A stretch of 49,219 nt of DNA. Source: an uncultured Hungatella sp. (GTDB lineage: Bacteria > Bacillota > Clostridia > Lachnospirales > Lachnospiraceae). The position numbers and the translations under genes were made by a program. A model generated the notes under the pieces. The model searched no databases. It had not been told where the DNA came from and worked only from the letters and a program-made list of their open reading frames with translations. The stretch lies in NCBI GenBank assembly GCA_949879795.1, contig CATLBR010000022.1:1-49219 (forward strand). The letters run 5' to 3'. Of the stretch, positions 15,490-25,435 are shown one piece after another (the stretch's first letter is position 1; each line of letters begins with the position of its first letter).

Positions 15490-17082
15490 ATGAAAATGAT
15501 ATTTAAACGAGTTCTGATGGCGGTATCCTTTGTGTGTCTGATTGCCGTCGTTTTGGGACTGGTATCAGAATTTAGACGGTTTTGGCAGAGAGATGGGAGT
15601 GAGCACCATATAGCTATATCCGTAGTGGAGGAAGAGACACAGGAAAAGATCGGACAGGACCAGGGAACGGAGGAGAGTACCGGGGACAGCCGACAGACTG
15701 AAGATAGAGAAACCGGTTCTGCTGCAGGGGATGTGGAGAGCGTGTCCCTGGAGGAGCCGTCACAAGAGGGGGAGGAGACTGGCAGAGAGACCAGAAAAAC
15801 ACCTGTATGGCAGTATCAGGTTCCTCCTTACACTCCTCTCCCGCCTGCGCAGGAGGAGTCTCTGCCGTCGGTCTGGCTGGTGTCGGACCTTCACTACATG
15901 TCGGCTTCCATGACAGATTATGGGGCGGCTTTTGACCGGTTTGTGGGAAGATGTGACGGCAAGGTGGTGAGATATCTGCCGGATATACTTGACACAGTTC
16001 TGTGGGAGGCCTCACAGGAGAAGCCGGATGCCCTGATATTGACAGGGGATATCACTATGGACGGAGAGAGGGTCAATCATGAGGAACTGGCTGAAAAACT
16101 GGCCAGGCTTCAGGAAACGGGAATCCAGGTTCTGGTGATCCCGGGCAACCATGACATTAACAACCCAAACGCCCGCCTCTATTTTGGAGAAGAGCCGGAG
16201 GGAACGGATGGGGTTTCCCCTGAGGAATACGGGAATATCTATGAGGTATTCGGGCGGGATCAGGCAGTGAGCAGGGATGAGTCCTCCTTCAGCTATATAT
16301 ATCCTTTGAGAGAAAACCTATGGCTTATGCTTCTGGACACTGCCCAGTATGACCCGGTGAACCTTGTGGACGGAGCTATAAGGCAGGAGACTTACAGGTG
16401 GATGGAGGAGAATCTAGAGGCGGCTGCGGAGCAGGAAATCCAGATGGTCGTCCTGGGACACCACAATCTGCTCCAGGAAAGCCGCATGTTTACCACCATG
16501 TGCGTTATGGAAAACAGCGGGGAGGTGGTAGAGCTTCTGGAGCGATATCAGATTCCTCTGTATATCAGCGGCCATCTTCATCTTCAGAGAGTGAAAAAAC
16601 ATAAGAAGGAACCTGGGGCAGAGGGGTATGGAATCTATGAGATCGTCAGCGATGCCTTCAGTATTCCGCCCTGTCAGTACGGGATTGTGTCCTGGACGGA
16701 GGATGGAACCGTAGACTATCGCACCCGCCAGGCGGATGTAAGTACCTGGGCTGAAAGGACAGGGGTTACTGACGAAAATCTTTTGCATTTTTCTGAATAT
16801 CAGAGGAATTATATTCATCAGCTTATAAAAGAGCAGGTGAAAAAAAGCACGATCGATCTTCCGGAGGACATCGCGGATTCCATGGCTTGGCTGTACGCGG
16901 ATCTCTATACAGGCTACTGCGCGGGTGTAGAGCTTGACCGGTCAGAGGCAGAGCAGACTCAGGGATTCAAAAACTGGGAGCGGTATCTGCCTGACAGCAA
17001 GGAGATGGATGAGATTTACGCCATGTTGAGAGACAGTTTTGAGGACAGCAACCGCTTTGTCTTTTCGGCGGAAGGTTATTGA
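15490..17082 (+). CDS. membrane-anchored metallophosphoesterase
   Basis: Protein of 530 aa with an N-terminal membrane segment (RVLMAVSFVCLIAVVLGLV) followed by an acidic, low-complexity linker of about 90 residues, so the enzyme sits outside the membrane. Calcineurin-like motifs are complete: LVSDLHYMS, LTGDITMDG, IPGNHDINN, VLGHHNL and YISGHLHLQ (two-metal site). Substrate cannot be deduced; relatives include phosphodiesterases and cell-wall or nucleotide hydrolases. The helical C-terminus (about 440-530) is extra. It has its own promoter next to the AGGTT array, and the TatD gene follows within 45 nt. Confidence 0.85.
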   Translation: MKMIFKRVLMAVSFVCLIAVVLGLVSEFRRFWQRDGSEHHIAISVVEEETQEKIGQDQGTEESTGDSRQTEDRETGSAAGDVESVSLEEPSQEGEETGRETRKTPVWQYQVPPYTPLPPAQEESLPSVWLVSDLHYMSASMTDYGAAFDRFVGRCDGKVVRYLPDILDTVLWEASQEKPDALILTGDITMDGERVNHEELAEKLARLQETGIQVLVIPGNHDINNPNARLYFGEEPEGTDGVSPEEYGNIYEVFGRDQAVSRDESSFSYIYPLRENLWLMLLDTAQYDPVNLVDGAIRQETYRWMEENLEAAAEQEIQMVVLGHHNLLQESRMFTTMCVMENSGEVVELLERYQIPLYISGHLHLQRVKKHKKEPGAEGYGIYEIVSDAFSIPPCQYGIVSWTEDGTVDYRTRQADVSTWAERTGVTDENLLHFSEYQRNYIHQLIKEQVKKSTIDLPEDIADSMAWLYADLYTGYCAGVELDRSEAEQTQGFKNWERYLPDSKEMDEIYAMLRDSFEDSNRFVFSAEGY

Positions 17083-17123
17083 GAAAGCGGCTGAGAAATC
17101 ATGAGTGTATAAAGGAGGAAGAG

Positions 17124-17906
17124 ATGGAAATCAGATATTATGACATTGGGCTGAATTTGTTCTGCAGGCAGTTTCCGGATCCGGAGGCCGTCGTTGCAGA
17201 CGCCGAGAAGGCAGGAGTGTGTTGTATTCTTACAGGCACGGATTCAAAGGAAAACAGGAAGATCCATGAATTTACCGGAAACCATCGGGTTTTCGGGACG
17301 GCTGGAATTCATCCTCACAATGCGGATTCCGCCAGACAGGAGGACTTTCGGGAGATCGAGAGGATCGTGACGACAAACCCCCGGATTGTGGCTGTGGGGG
17401 AGTGCGGCCTGGACTTTGATCGGATGTTCTCTACAAAAGAGAACCAGATCCGTTGTCTGGAAAAACATATTGTTCTCGCCGAAAAACTGAACAAACCGCT
17501 GTTTCTCCATGAGAGAAGCGCCGCCGACGAGTTCACGAGAAGATTCAAGAGACACAGGGAGATATGCAGACGGTCTGTGGTACACTGTTTTACAGGGGAC
17601 AGGACGGTGCTGGAGAAATATCTTTCCATGGGGTTCAATATCGGGATCACTGGCTGGATTTGCGATGACAGAAGGGCAAAAGAAGTGAGGGAGGCGGTGA
17701 AAAGCATCCCTCTTGACCGGATTCTTATAGAGACAGATGCCCCTTATCTGACACCAAGAAATGTGCAGGGACTGGCAAGAACCAACATACCCGGGAATAT
17801 CGTCTATGTGGCCAGAGAACTGGCCAGGTACATGGAGGTGTCGGAGGAAGACCTGATCAGGCACGCAAAGGAGAACACGGAGCGGATCTTCGCGCTGACG
17901 CCGTAA
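17124..17906 (+). CDS. tatD: TatD family metal-dependent DNase
   Basis: Protein of 260 aa that aligns by eye along its length with E. coli TatD: YDIGLNLFCRQFPD replaces the THCHLD opening of the YcfH/YjjV branch, as in true TatD. Then follow AGIHPHNAD, AVGECGLDFDRMFS, LHERSAADEF, VVHCFTGDR, GITGWICDDRRAKEV and LIETDAPYLTPRN. The metal ligands H, E, H, H and D are present. TatD has 3'-5' exonuclease activity in DNA repair or degradation. ATG 17124 follows AAAGGAGGAAGAG. Probably co-transcribed with the phosphoesterase. Confidence 0.9.
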   Translation: MEIRYYDIGLNLFCRQFPDPEAVVADAEKAGVCCILTGTDSKENRKIHEFTGNHRVFGTAGIHPHNADSARQEDFREIERIVTTNPRIVAVGECGLDFDRMFSTKENQIRCLEKHIVLAEKLNKPLFLHERSAADEFTRRFKRHREICRRSVVHCFTGDRTVLEKYLSMGFNIGITGWICDDRRAKEVREAVKSIPLDRILIETDAPYLTPRNVQGLARTNIPGNIVYVARELARYMEVSEEDLIRHAKENTERIFALTP

Positions 17907-17924
17907 AGCCCGAACGTCTGTTCT

Positions 17925-18398
17925 CTAAGAAACGTCGGACTTGGCCCCGGCAAAATTCAGAGTCAGCTGTTCGTAGGGTTCGGATTTCTTCTTGGTATTC
18001 TTAATTCCGTCTGCCCGATGATAGATCTCCATCTGCGCCTTGTGAAATTCTACCTGAGCCCTGCTTAAGATGGTGTTCCGTCCTTCCTCCAGGGCATTCT
18101 GATACCAGTAAAGCAGGAGAGACTCGTCGGGGCTTAACAGTTTGGTGAGAGAACTGCCGGCTTCGTCGGGGCGGATAGCCAGCGAGAGGGGCAGCTGGAC
18201 GGGGGCGCTGTCAAAAACCGAATGGACATCCGTGCCCAGGGCTTTGGCGATAGCCTGCATCTGTGTGGTTTTTACATGAAGAACCTGACCGTTAATGATT
18301 CGATTGAGGGTGGTGGCGGAGATCCCTGACAAAGCTGACAGCTGTGCTCTGCTGATTCCCTTTGTGTTCATGAACGCGATTAATTTTTCGTTCTTCAT
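17925..18398 (-). CDS. XRE-family HTH regulator
   Basis: Protein of 157 aa. Residues about 5-60 are a Cro/cI HTH (ISRAQLSALSGISATTLNRII). The remainder has a variable linker and a helical C-terminal part ending in YEQLTLNF. It starts at ATG 18398 with AGGAGGAAAAC upstream. Transcribed towards tatD, converging with it. Target unknown; it may simply regulate itself. Confidence 0.7.
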   Translation of the reverse strand: MKNEKLIAFMNTKGISRAQLSALSGISATTLNRIINGQVLHVKTTQMQAIAKALGTDVHSVFDSAPVQLPLSLAIRPDEAGSSLTKLLSPDESLLLYWYQNALEEGRNTILSRAQVEFHKAQMEIYHRADGIKNTKKKSEPYEQLTLNFAGAKSDVS

Positions 18399-18496
18399 CG
18401 GTGTTTTCCTCCTGAGTCGGCTAAGTAGGAAATGTCTGTTGTTATCTGTTATTTTATCACAAAGTCACAAAAATAGCAAGGATTCAAAAAAACTCC

Positions 18497-18525
18497 TTGA
18501 CTTTTCCGAAAATTTAAGATATTCT
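18497..18525 (+). promoter_or_regulatory. promoter of the T-box leader
   Basis: TTGACT (18497-18502), 17 nt, TATTCT (18520-18525), giving a transcript start near 18532, directly before the T-box. Confidence 0.6.
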
Positions 18526-18534
18526 ATTCACAAG

Positions 18535-18812
18535 TTAATAACTGAAAACCGATGACCGGGACGAGTACCTGTTGGGAACATGGACAGAGAGCTGCAGGCG
18601 GTGAGATTGCGGCGATGGGAAATACAGGGAATGGACCCGTGAGGGCGAGCTGAAACTAGGGGAGTAGGTGAGACGTGGCTGCACGTTATAGCAGAAGTGT
18701 ATGGAAGTACACGATAAAGAGGGCATTCTCAAGACGAGCTTGAGGATGAATTTAGGTGGCACCGCAGAAACAGCTTCTGTCCTATTGATGATTCAAAGGA
18801 TGGGAGTTTTTT
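18535..18812 (+). promoter_or_regulatory. T-box riboswitch, tryptophan-specific
   Basis: Leader with an AGTA bulge (GACGAGTACC near 18562), a specifier-loop candidate TGG followed by A (18632-18635), and the T-box AGGTGGCACCGC at 18754-18765. The TGGC bulge base C (18760) fits the G discriminator of bacterial tRNA-Trp. A competing terminator is visible: CTTCTGTCCT (18774-18783) pairs with AGGATGGGAG (18797-18806), then TTTTTT. Uncharged tRNA-Trp would prevent termination and turn on the TrpB-like gene. Confidence 0.88.
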
Positions 18813-18849
18813 ATTTCTCAAAAATATTCAAAGAAAGGAAGAAAACGTC

Positions 18850-20223
18850 ATGAAGAAGGAAATCCCTTACAAAATTTATCTGGAAGAGCAGGAGATGCCA
18901 AAGCAGTGGTATAATGTGCGGGCTGACATGAAGAAAAAGCCTGCCCGGATTCTCAATCCCGAAACTTTAAAACCCATCACTCTGGAGGAACTGTCAGGTA
19001 TCTTCTGCGAGGAGCTGGCCAGGCAGGAGCTGGATGACACGACGGCCTACTTTGACATACCTGACGAAATTCGGAATTTCTACAGGATGTACCGCCCGTC
19101 ACCTCTCACGAGGGCCTATTGTCTGGAAGAAAAGCTGGGGACTCCGGCGCATATCTACTATAAGTTTGAGGGCAACAACACATCTGGAAGCCACAAGCTG
19201 AATTCCGCCATCGCCCAGGCGTACTACGCCAAGAAGCAGGGGCTCAAAGGAGTGACCACAGAGACAGGAGCGGGACAGTGGGGAACGGCCCTCTCCATGG
19301 CCTGCGCTTATCTTGACTTGGACTGTCAGGTCTATATGGTGAAATGCTCTTATGAGCAGAAGCCTTTCCGCCGGGAAGTGATGCGCACCTACGGCGCCAG
19401 AGTAACCCCGTCCCCGTCTATGGACACGGAGGTAGGGCGGAAAATCAACGCCGAATTCCCGGGGACTTCAGGAAGCTTGGGCTGCGCCATCTCTGAGGCT
19501 GTGGAGGCGGCTGTCAGCCAGGAAGGTTACCGCTATGTGCTGGGTTCTGTGCTGACCCAGGTTCTGCTGCATCAGTCGATCATCGGCCTGGAGACTAAGA
19601 CGGCCCTGGACAAGTATGGCATCAAGGCAGACACTATCATCGGCTGCGCCGGGGGCGGCTCCAATCTTGGCGGGCTCATCTCCCCCTTTGTAGGTCAGAT
19701 GCTCAAAGGAGAGGCGGATTACGAGATTATCGCCGTGGAGCCGGCGTCCTGCCCCAGCCTTACAAGAGGTGTCTATGCATATGACTTCTGTGATACGGGA
19801 AAGGTGTGTCCTCTGGCCAAGATGTACACGCTGGGCAGCAGCTTCATCCCGTCTGCCAGCCATTCGGGAGGCCTGAGGTATCACGGGATGAGCTCCGTGG
19901 TTTCCGAACTGTATGACCAGGGGCTTGTCACAGCCAGAAGCGTGGAGCAGACGGAAGTGTTCAAGGCGGCTCAGATGTTTGCCAAGGTGGAGGGAATTCT
20001 CCCCGCTCCCGAGAGCAGTCATGCCATAAAGGTGGCCATCGACGAGGCTCTGAAGTGCAAGGAGACAGGCGAGAGCAGGAATATCGTCTTCGGCCTGACA
20101 GGGACAGGGTATTTTGACATGGTGGCCTATCAGAAATTTAATGACGGTCAGATGTCAGACTATATACCCACAGATGAGGAACTGGCAAAATCTTTTGCAA
20201 AGCTGCCGAAGGTGGAGCTGTAG
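18850..20223 (+). CDS. trpB: tryptophan synthase beta chain, TrpB2 type
   Basis: PLP enzyme of 457 aa joining indole and serine to give tryptophan. It is the long TrpB2 (TrpB-like, TIGR01415) form: N-terminal extension with IPYKIYLEEQEMPKQWYN, PLP lysine at residue 116 in NTSGSHKLNSA, phosphate loop CAGGGSNLGG, and AVEPASCPSLTRG. TrpB2 proteins act without a TrpA partner, and no trpA or other trp gene is nearby, so salvage of free indole or reaction with O-phosphoserine is likely (known for TrpB2; inferred here). A Trp T-box immediately upstream supports the function. Confidence 0.9.
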   Translation: MKKEIPYKIYLEEQEMPKQWYNVRADMKKKPARILNPETLKPITLEELSGIFCEELARQELDDTTAYFDIPDEIRNFYRMYRPSPLTRAYCLEEKLGTPAHIYYKFEGNNTSGSHKLNSAIAQAYYAKKQGLKGVTTETGAGQWGTALSMACAYLDLDCQVYMVKCSYEQKPFRREVMRTYGARVTPSPSMDTEVGRKINAEFPGTSGSLGCAISEAVEAAVSQEGYRYVLGSVLTQVLLHQSIIGLETKTALDKYGIKADTIIGCAGGGSNLGGLISPFVGQMLKGEADYEIIAVEPASCPSLTRGVYAYDFCDTGKVCPLAKMYTLGSSFIPSASHSGGLRYHGMSSVVSELYDQGLVTARSVEQTEVFKAAQMFAKVEGILPAPESSHAIKVAIDEALKCKETGESRNIVFGLTGTGYFDMVAYQKFNDGQMSDYIPTDEELAKSFAKLPKVEL

Positions 20224-20276
20224 ACCGTAACAAAGCGGTGGTATCATTTGACTAAAAGGAGACTTCCCGTGAAGAA

Positions 20277-20393
20277 ATGCTCTCCGGAAACCAGAAGCGG
20301 GAGAGATATGTCCCGGTCAGGGTTCTGGAGAGCATGGCGGACAAGACGGAGATGCCGGCCCTGTGGGAGACCCACTTTTGGGAGCGGCACTGA
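20277..20393 (+). CDS. short ORF, possible gene fragment (38 aa)
   Basis: Between trpB and the ABC-class ATPase lies a frame reading MLSGNQKRERYVPVRVLES and ending WETHFWERH. It looks protein-like, but has no SD at its ATG. A good SD (AGGAG at 20257) instead serves a GTG at 20269 in another frame. A frameshift near 20275 would join them, so this may be a decayed gene. Low certainty. Confidence 0.25.
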   Translation: MLSGNQKRERYVPVRVLESMADKTEMPALWETHFWERH

Positions 20394-20402
20394 GGATGAG
20401 GG

Positions 20403-22154
20403 TTAGCCCCGGTATCGGTTGAGGCAGGCGTAGAGTTCCTGGATACGGGGCTTTGTCAGACCACAGGGGACATAGGAGGAGCAGAAGGGTTCCCAGCCTT
20501 TTTTCTCCAGTGTGTCATAGAGCCATGTCACTGTCTGACGGACCGTCTTTTTGCCGTCCAGCACCTGTTCGGCTCCCTGGCGCAACAGATGAGCCAGGGC
20601 GTTGAGCTGTTCGGAATCTGCAAGCTGCTCCACATATCTGAGATCCACGGTCTCTTTGTCCAGGGCGAAAGAGTCCCGGCCAAAGGTTTTGATCTTCATG
20701 TGCTCATGACGGTTGTCAGAACCTCTCCCCGCGCTGCCGCCTCTTCCCCGCCCGTAACCCCGGTCTCCGCCGGAGCTGCCCTGACATCTTGCAGGCGGCA
20801 GGCGTCTGTCAAAGTCAGGAATACAAAAGTCGGGCGCCTGGATTCTGGGGGCAGTGTGGTCTTTGCACAGTTTTTTTACACCATCGGTGATGTCAACGGG
20901 ATGATAGCAGTCCATCTGCAGGATCGTGTCCGCGATATAGAAAAAGGCTCCGGAGCTTCCAGCCACCAGGATCGTGGAGACGCCGGCTTTCTCATACAGG
21001 TCTCTGGCACGTTCCAGAAACGGGGTGATGGGTTCCTTTTCCCGGCTGATCACCTGCTGCATAAATTCATCCCGGACCATAAAGTTGGTGGCGGAGGTGT
21101 CCTCGTCGATGAGAAAAAGTCTGGCTCCCGCCTCGATACCTTCGATGACTCCTGCCGCCTGGGAGGTGCTTCCGCTGGCATCCTCCGTGGAGAAGCAGCA
21201 AGTGTCCTTTTTGTTGGGCAGGTCTTTGATAAACATGGAAATGTCTACCTGGCGGATAGCTCTGCCGTCCTCGGCTCTAAGTTTCAGAGCCGTATCGTCG
21301 GTGACCACGTACTCCCGCCCGTCCCCGGCGATATGGTTGTACACGCCCATCTGAAGGGCCTCCAGAAGCGTGGATTTGCCGTGGTACCCGCCGCCTACAA
21401 TCAGGGTGATGCCCTGAGGGATGGCCATGCCTTTTATGGTTCCGGCGTGGGGGAGAACAATGGCAGTCTCCATGGAAGCGGGGGATGAGAAAGCGACGCT
21501 GCCTTTCATAGGCAGGTCGGAGACACCGCTTTTTCTGGGGAGAACGGAGCCGTTGGCTACAAATGCCGCCAGCCTGTGCTCTTTTAAGTATGTGCGGATG
21601 AACTCCTGGTCCTCGGAGAGAAACACGGCCTGTTCCACCTTTTTCTGATCCAGTTTTTTATAGAAAAGACTGTTCTCCACACAGCGGGGGAGAAAGTCGA
21701 ACAGGATCTTTTCCAGCTCGCCTGCGTTGATGGTGCGGCCGAAGGCAGGAAAGCCCACATGGAAACGGGCGACGATCTTCTGGTCCGTGATCTGGCAGGC
21801 GCTTCTCTCAAGAACCTCCTGTCCGCACCGGGTGATGGACAGCAGTCCGCTCTTGCCGGAGCCTTTTGCCTTGAAGTTGAAGTCCTCAAACCAGGACGCG
21901 AACTTTCTGGTGAGATGGTCCTGGAGGGCGATGCGGGCAGGCGCTTTTTCGAAGTAAGCCGCCGGGAAACCAGCGTCTCTGTGAAGTATCTCCACATGGA
22001 GGCTGGAGGGGGAGGCGAAAGGGTCCCCCTGTACATGGTCGATGGAAAGCATAAAGTTTCCAAATTGATAGCTTCCGGCCAGAGATTTGTAGGCGGGATA
22101 GCTTTTGTGGTCGACAGAGCGCAGCAGAGTGCGCAGTTCATTAGATGATTTCAT
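20403..22154 (-). CDS. predicted ABC-class ATPase (PF09818-like)
   Basis: Cytosolic protein of 583 aa. Walker A is GGGYHGKST at residues 254-262, Walker B LFLIDED at 346-352, and an ABC-signature-like SGSTSQAAG lies at about 328-336. No membrane part is present, so it is a soluble RecF/SMC-like or RNA-related ATPase. The N-terminal MKSSNELRTLLRSVDHKSYPAY opening is typical of the family. Residues about 462-479 form an Arg-Gly-rich stretch (GGDRGYGRGRGGSAGRGS) that could bind RNA. The ATG overlaps the stop of the GltD-like gene (ATGA), so the two are co-transcribed. Function not established. Confidence 0.85.
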   Translation of the reverse strand: MKSSNELRTLLRSVDHKSYPAYKSLAGSYQFGNFMLSIDHVQGDPFASPSSLHVEILHRDAGFPAAYFEKAPARIALQDHLTRKFASWFEDFNFKAKGSGKSGLLSITRCGQEVLERSACQITDQKIVARFHVGFPAFGRTINAGELEKILFDFLPRCVENSLFYKKLDQKKVEQAVFLSEDQEFIRTYLKEHRLAAFVANGSVLPRKSGVSDLPMKGSVAFSSPASMETAIVLPHAGTIKGMAIPQGITLIVGGGYHGKSTLLEALQMGVYNHIAGDGREYVVTDDTALKLRAEDGRAIRQVDISMFIKDLPNKKDTCCFSTEDASGSTSQAAGVIEGIEAGARLFLIDEDTSATNFMVRDEFMQQVISREKEPITPFLERARDLYEKAGVSTILVAGSSGAFFYIADTILQMDCYHPVDITDGVKKLCKDHTAPRIQAPDFCIPDFDRRLPPARCQGSSGGDRGYGRGRGGSAGRGSDNRHEHMKIKTFGRDSFALDKETVDLRYVEQLADSEQLNALAHLLRQGAEQVLDGKKTVRQTVTWLYDTLEKKGWEPFCSSYVPCGLTKPRIQELYACLNRYRG

Positions 22155-23386
22155 AGGTCCTCCTTGGGTAGGCTCTGCATATATTGATGCATGGATTCAG
22201 CCACTGTCTTGCTGTGTGCCACAGCTTCCACCACGGTGCGGGCTCCGTTGACCACATCGCCGGAAGCGAAGATGCCGGGCCTGGTGGTGTGGCCTGTCTC
22301 GTCGGCCACCAGAAGGCCCCGGTTGTTGGCCTCCAGGCCTTCGGTGGTGTTCACGATCCGGTTCTGGGGTCCCTGGCTGATGGAGATGATCACACTGTCG
22401 GCAGGGTAGAGTTTCTGGGAATCCGGGACATCGGCAAAGCTGCCATCCTCATTTTCTATAATATCTTTAAAAATCACACCCTCATCGGTGATCTCCACAG
22501 GCGCCTTGTTGTATTCAAACTGTACGCCCTCCAGCTGGGCATAGCTGAATTCGTGATGGCTGGCGGCCACCTTTTTGGTGAGGGAGAAACAGGTAAGCTC
22601 TCTGACTCCTTTGCGGACGGCGGTCCTTGCCACATCCATGGCGGCGTTGCCGGCTCCGATGACGACGACCCGCTGTCCTAAATTGTAGCTGTCAGGATTG
22701 TTTAGGTAATTGATGCCGAAATGGACATGACCTAAGGTCTCACCCTTGATGTGAAGGGCGTTGGGCTTCCACACGCCGGTGCCCACAAAGATCGCCTTGT
22801 AGCCGTCCCGGAACAGATCGTCCACGCCGATGGCGCCTCCGATGTGGGTGTTGGGGCGGAACTTAATGCCTTTTAAATCCAGATGCCGGTATTTCAGGTC
22901 GTCCAGAACCGATTTGGGAAGACGGAATTCGGGGATGCCGTAGCGGAGCACGCCGCCGATCTTATCTTTGCCCTCGAAGATGGTCACATCATACCCGTAC
23001 CTGGCCAGTATGATAGCGATGGTGATTCCGGCAGGACCGGAACCGATGATGGCGACTTTCATGCCGTTGGAGGGCTTGGGGCCTTCGGTCATCTTGTTGG
23101 CATAGGTTGAGGAAATGTAGTTTTCAATGGTGGAGAAATGGACGGGAGCCCCTTTCTTTCCAAGGACACAGTGGCCTTCGCATTGATTTTCGTGGTTGCA
23201 CACAAGACTGCACACGGTGGTCAGAGGATTATTTTCAAAAAGGATTCTTCCCGCATCGTCCAGTCTGTTGTCTTTTAACAGCTTGATAATCTCAGGAATC
23301 GGGGTGGCGATGGGGCAGCCTTTCTGACACTGAGGTACTTTGCAGCCAAGGCAGCGGTTCGCCTCATCCATAACATGTAACGCCAT
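22151..23386 (-). CDS. GltD-like NAD(P)-dependent oxidoreductase
   Basis: Flavoprotein of 411 aa homologous to the small subunit of glutamate synthase and to domain II of dihydropyrimidine dehydrogenase. The N-terminal Cys set is visible (ANRCLGCKVPQCQKGCPI) and a second (TVCSLVCNHENQCEGHC), binding 4Fe-4S clusters. The FAD site is GSGPAGITIAIILARYG and the NADPH site GAGNAAMDVART; the C-terminal ASGDVVNGARTVVEA closes the FAD fold. No large GltB subunit is adjacent, so it may serve another electron acceptor. Good SD (AAGGAAGG). It precedes and couples to the ABC-class ATPase. Confidence 0.85.
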   Translation of the reverse strand: MALHVMDEANRCLGCKVPQCQKGCPIATPIPEIIKLLKDNRLDDAGRILFENNPLTTVCSLVCNHENQCEGHCVLGKKGAPVHFSTIENYISSTYANKMTEGPKPSNGMKVAIIGSGPAGITIAIILARYGYDVTIFEGKDKIGGVLRYGIPEFRLPKSVLDDLKYRHLDLKGIKFRPNTHIGGAIGVDDLFRDGYKAIFVGTGVWKPNALHIKGETLGHVHFGINYLNNPDSYNLGQRVVVIGAGNAAMDVARTAVRKGVRELTCFSLTKKVAASHHEFSYAQLEGVQFEYNKAPVEITDEGVIFKDIIENEDGSFADVPDSQKLYPADSVIISISQGPQNRIVNTTEGLEANNRGLLVADETGHTTRPGIFASGDVVNGARTVVEAVAHSKTVAESMHQYMQSLPKEDL

Positions 23387-23564
23387 ATGGTAAACCTTCC
23401 TTTCATAATGTAAGCACTTTCTTTTTGTCCTGTACAGTTTAACACAACCCGGGCGGTAATGCTACGGATTTTCTGCACTTTTTCAGAAACAAGCAGTGGG
23501 AATACTGTTTAAAAGACACGACTGTTCATAACCTGAATTTATAATATGTATTCCTATTATATAG

Positions 23565-23593
23565 TTGACAAACAGGAATCTCATTGATAAGAT
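23565..23593 (+). promoter_or_regulatory. sigma-A promoter of ilvN
   Basis: TTGACA (23565-23570), 17 nt, TAAGAT (23588-23593). A short leader of about 35 nt follows; no attenuator is evident. Confidence 0.6.
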
Positions 23594-23631
23594 TAGAGAT
23601 ACGTATAATCAGGAAGAAGGCAGGAATATTT

Positions 23632-24132
23632 ATGGACAGGATTGTGTTATCATTGCTGGTGGACAATACCGCCGGCGTTCTGAGCCGCGTGGCTGGTCTT
23701 TTCAGCCGCAGAGGTTATAATATCGAGAGTCTGACGGTGGGAGTGACAGCGGATGAAAGATATTCCCGCATGACTGTGGTGTCCACGGGTGATCAGGAAA
23801 TATTGGAGCAGATCGAGAAACAGCTGCGCAAGCTGGAGGATGTGCGGGACATCAAGGAGTTAAAACCGGGAAGATCGGTGTACCGCGAACTGATTATGGT
23901 GAAGGTGCGGGCTAACGCGGCCCAGCGCCAGGCTATCAGTGCTATCTCGGATATCTTCAGGGCCACTATCGTGGATGTGGGAAAAGAGTCTCTGACAGTG
24001 ATGCTTACCGGTGATCAGTCGAAGCTGGATGCTTTGATCAATCTTTTGGAGGACTATGAGATTTTGGAGCTGGCCAGGACGGGTCTTACAGGATTGTCCA
24101 GGGGGGCGGAGGATATTCGTTACCTGCCGTAG
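23632..24132 (+). CDS. ilvN: acetolactate synthase small subunit
   Basis: Regulatory subunit of 166 aa for the first common step of valine, leucine and isoleucine synthesis. The N-terminal ACT domain is clear (LSLLVDNTAGVLSRVAGLFSRRGYNIESL, broken here by description), followed by TVVSTGD and a second ferredoxin-like domain (ELIMVKVRANAAQRQAI). It senses valine and activates the large subunit. ATG 23632 is preferred to an in-frame TTG at 23584, which lies inside the promoter. The catalytic subunit gene is not next to it; ilvC follows after 113 nt. Confidence 0.9.
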   Translation: MDRIVLSLLVDNTAGVLSRVAGLFSRRGYNIESLTVGVTADERYSRMTVVSTGDQEILEQIEKQLRKLEDVRDIKELKPGRSVYRELIMVKVRANAAQRQAISAISDIFRATIVDVGKESLTVMLTGDQSKLDALINLLEDYEILELARTGLTGLSRGAEDIRYLP

Positions 24133-24209
24133 GGATCGGTATGCTAGGGCATTGGTCCGGGAGGGAAAACCGGCGGATGCTTTAAACATAGTTGCTGTTG
24201 CAAGATTAA

Positions 24210-25265
<1,056 letters not shown>

Positions 25266-25278
25266 ATAACGACAGAGG

Positions 25279-25317
25279 CAGGGGATGAGCACTGATTGTG
25301 GCTGTCCCCTGTTTTTT
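25279..25317 (+). terminator. intrinsic terminator after ilvC
   Basis: CAGGGGA (25279-25285) pairs with TCCCCTG (25305-25311), then TTTTTT. Confidence 0.8.
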
Positions 25318-25350
25318 GACGGTTTCTTCCCCGAATTGCAAAGTATCTTC

Positions 25351-25379
25351 TTCTCAAACGGTCTGAAAGGGTGTATACT
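25351..25379 (+). promoter_or_regulatory. candidate promoter of the XpaC-VWA-TelA cluster
   Basis: TTCTCA (25351-25356), 17 nt, TATACT (25374-25379). The -35 is weak, but position and spacing suit the gene at 25436. Confidence 0.4.
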
Positions 25380-25435
25380 GGTTAGAAGAAACACTCCTGA
25401 TTCAGTATAATGTTTCGTGGGGAGGATATAAACAG

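Noticed and set aside
20589..21488. 299-aa plus-strand frame inside the ABC-class ATPase gene
   Set aside because: The minus strand has Walker A and B motifs and a coupled start; the plus frame has none and is typical antisense of GC-rich codons.
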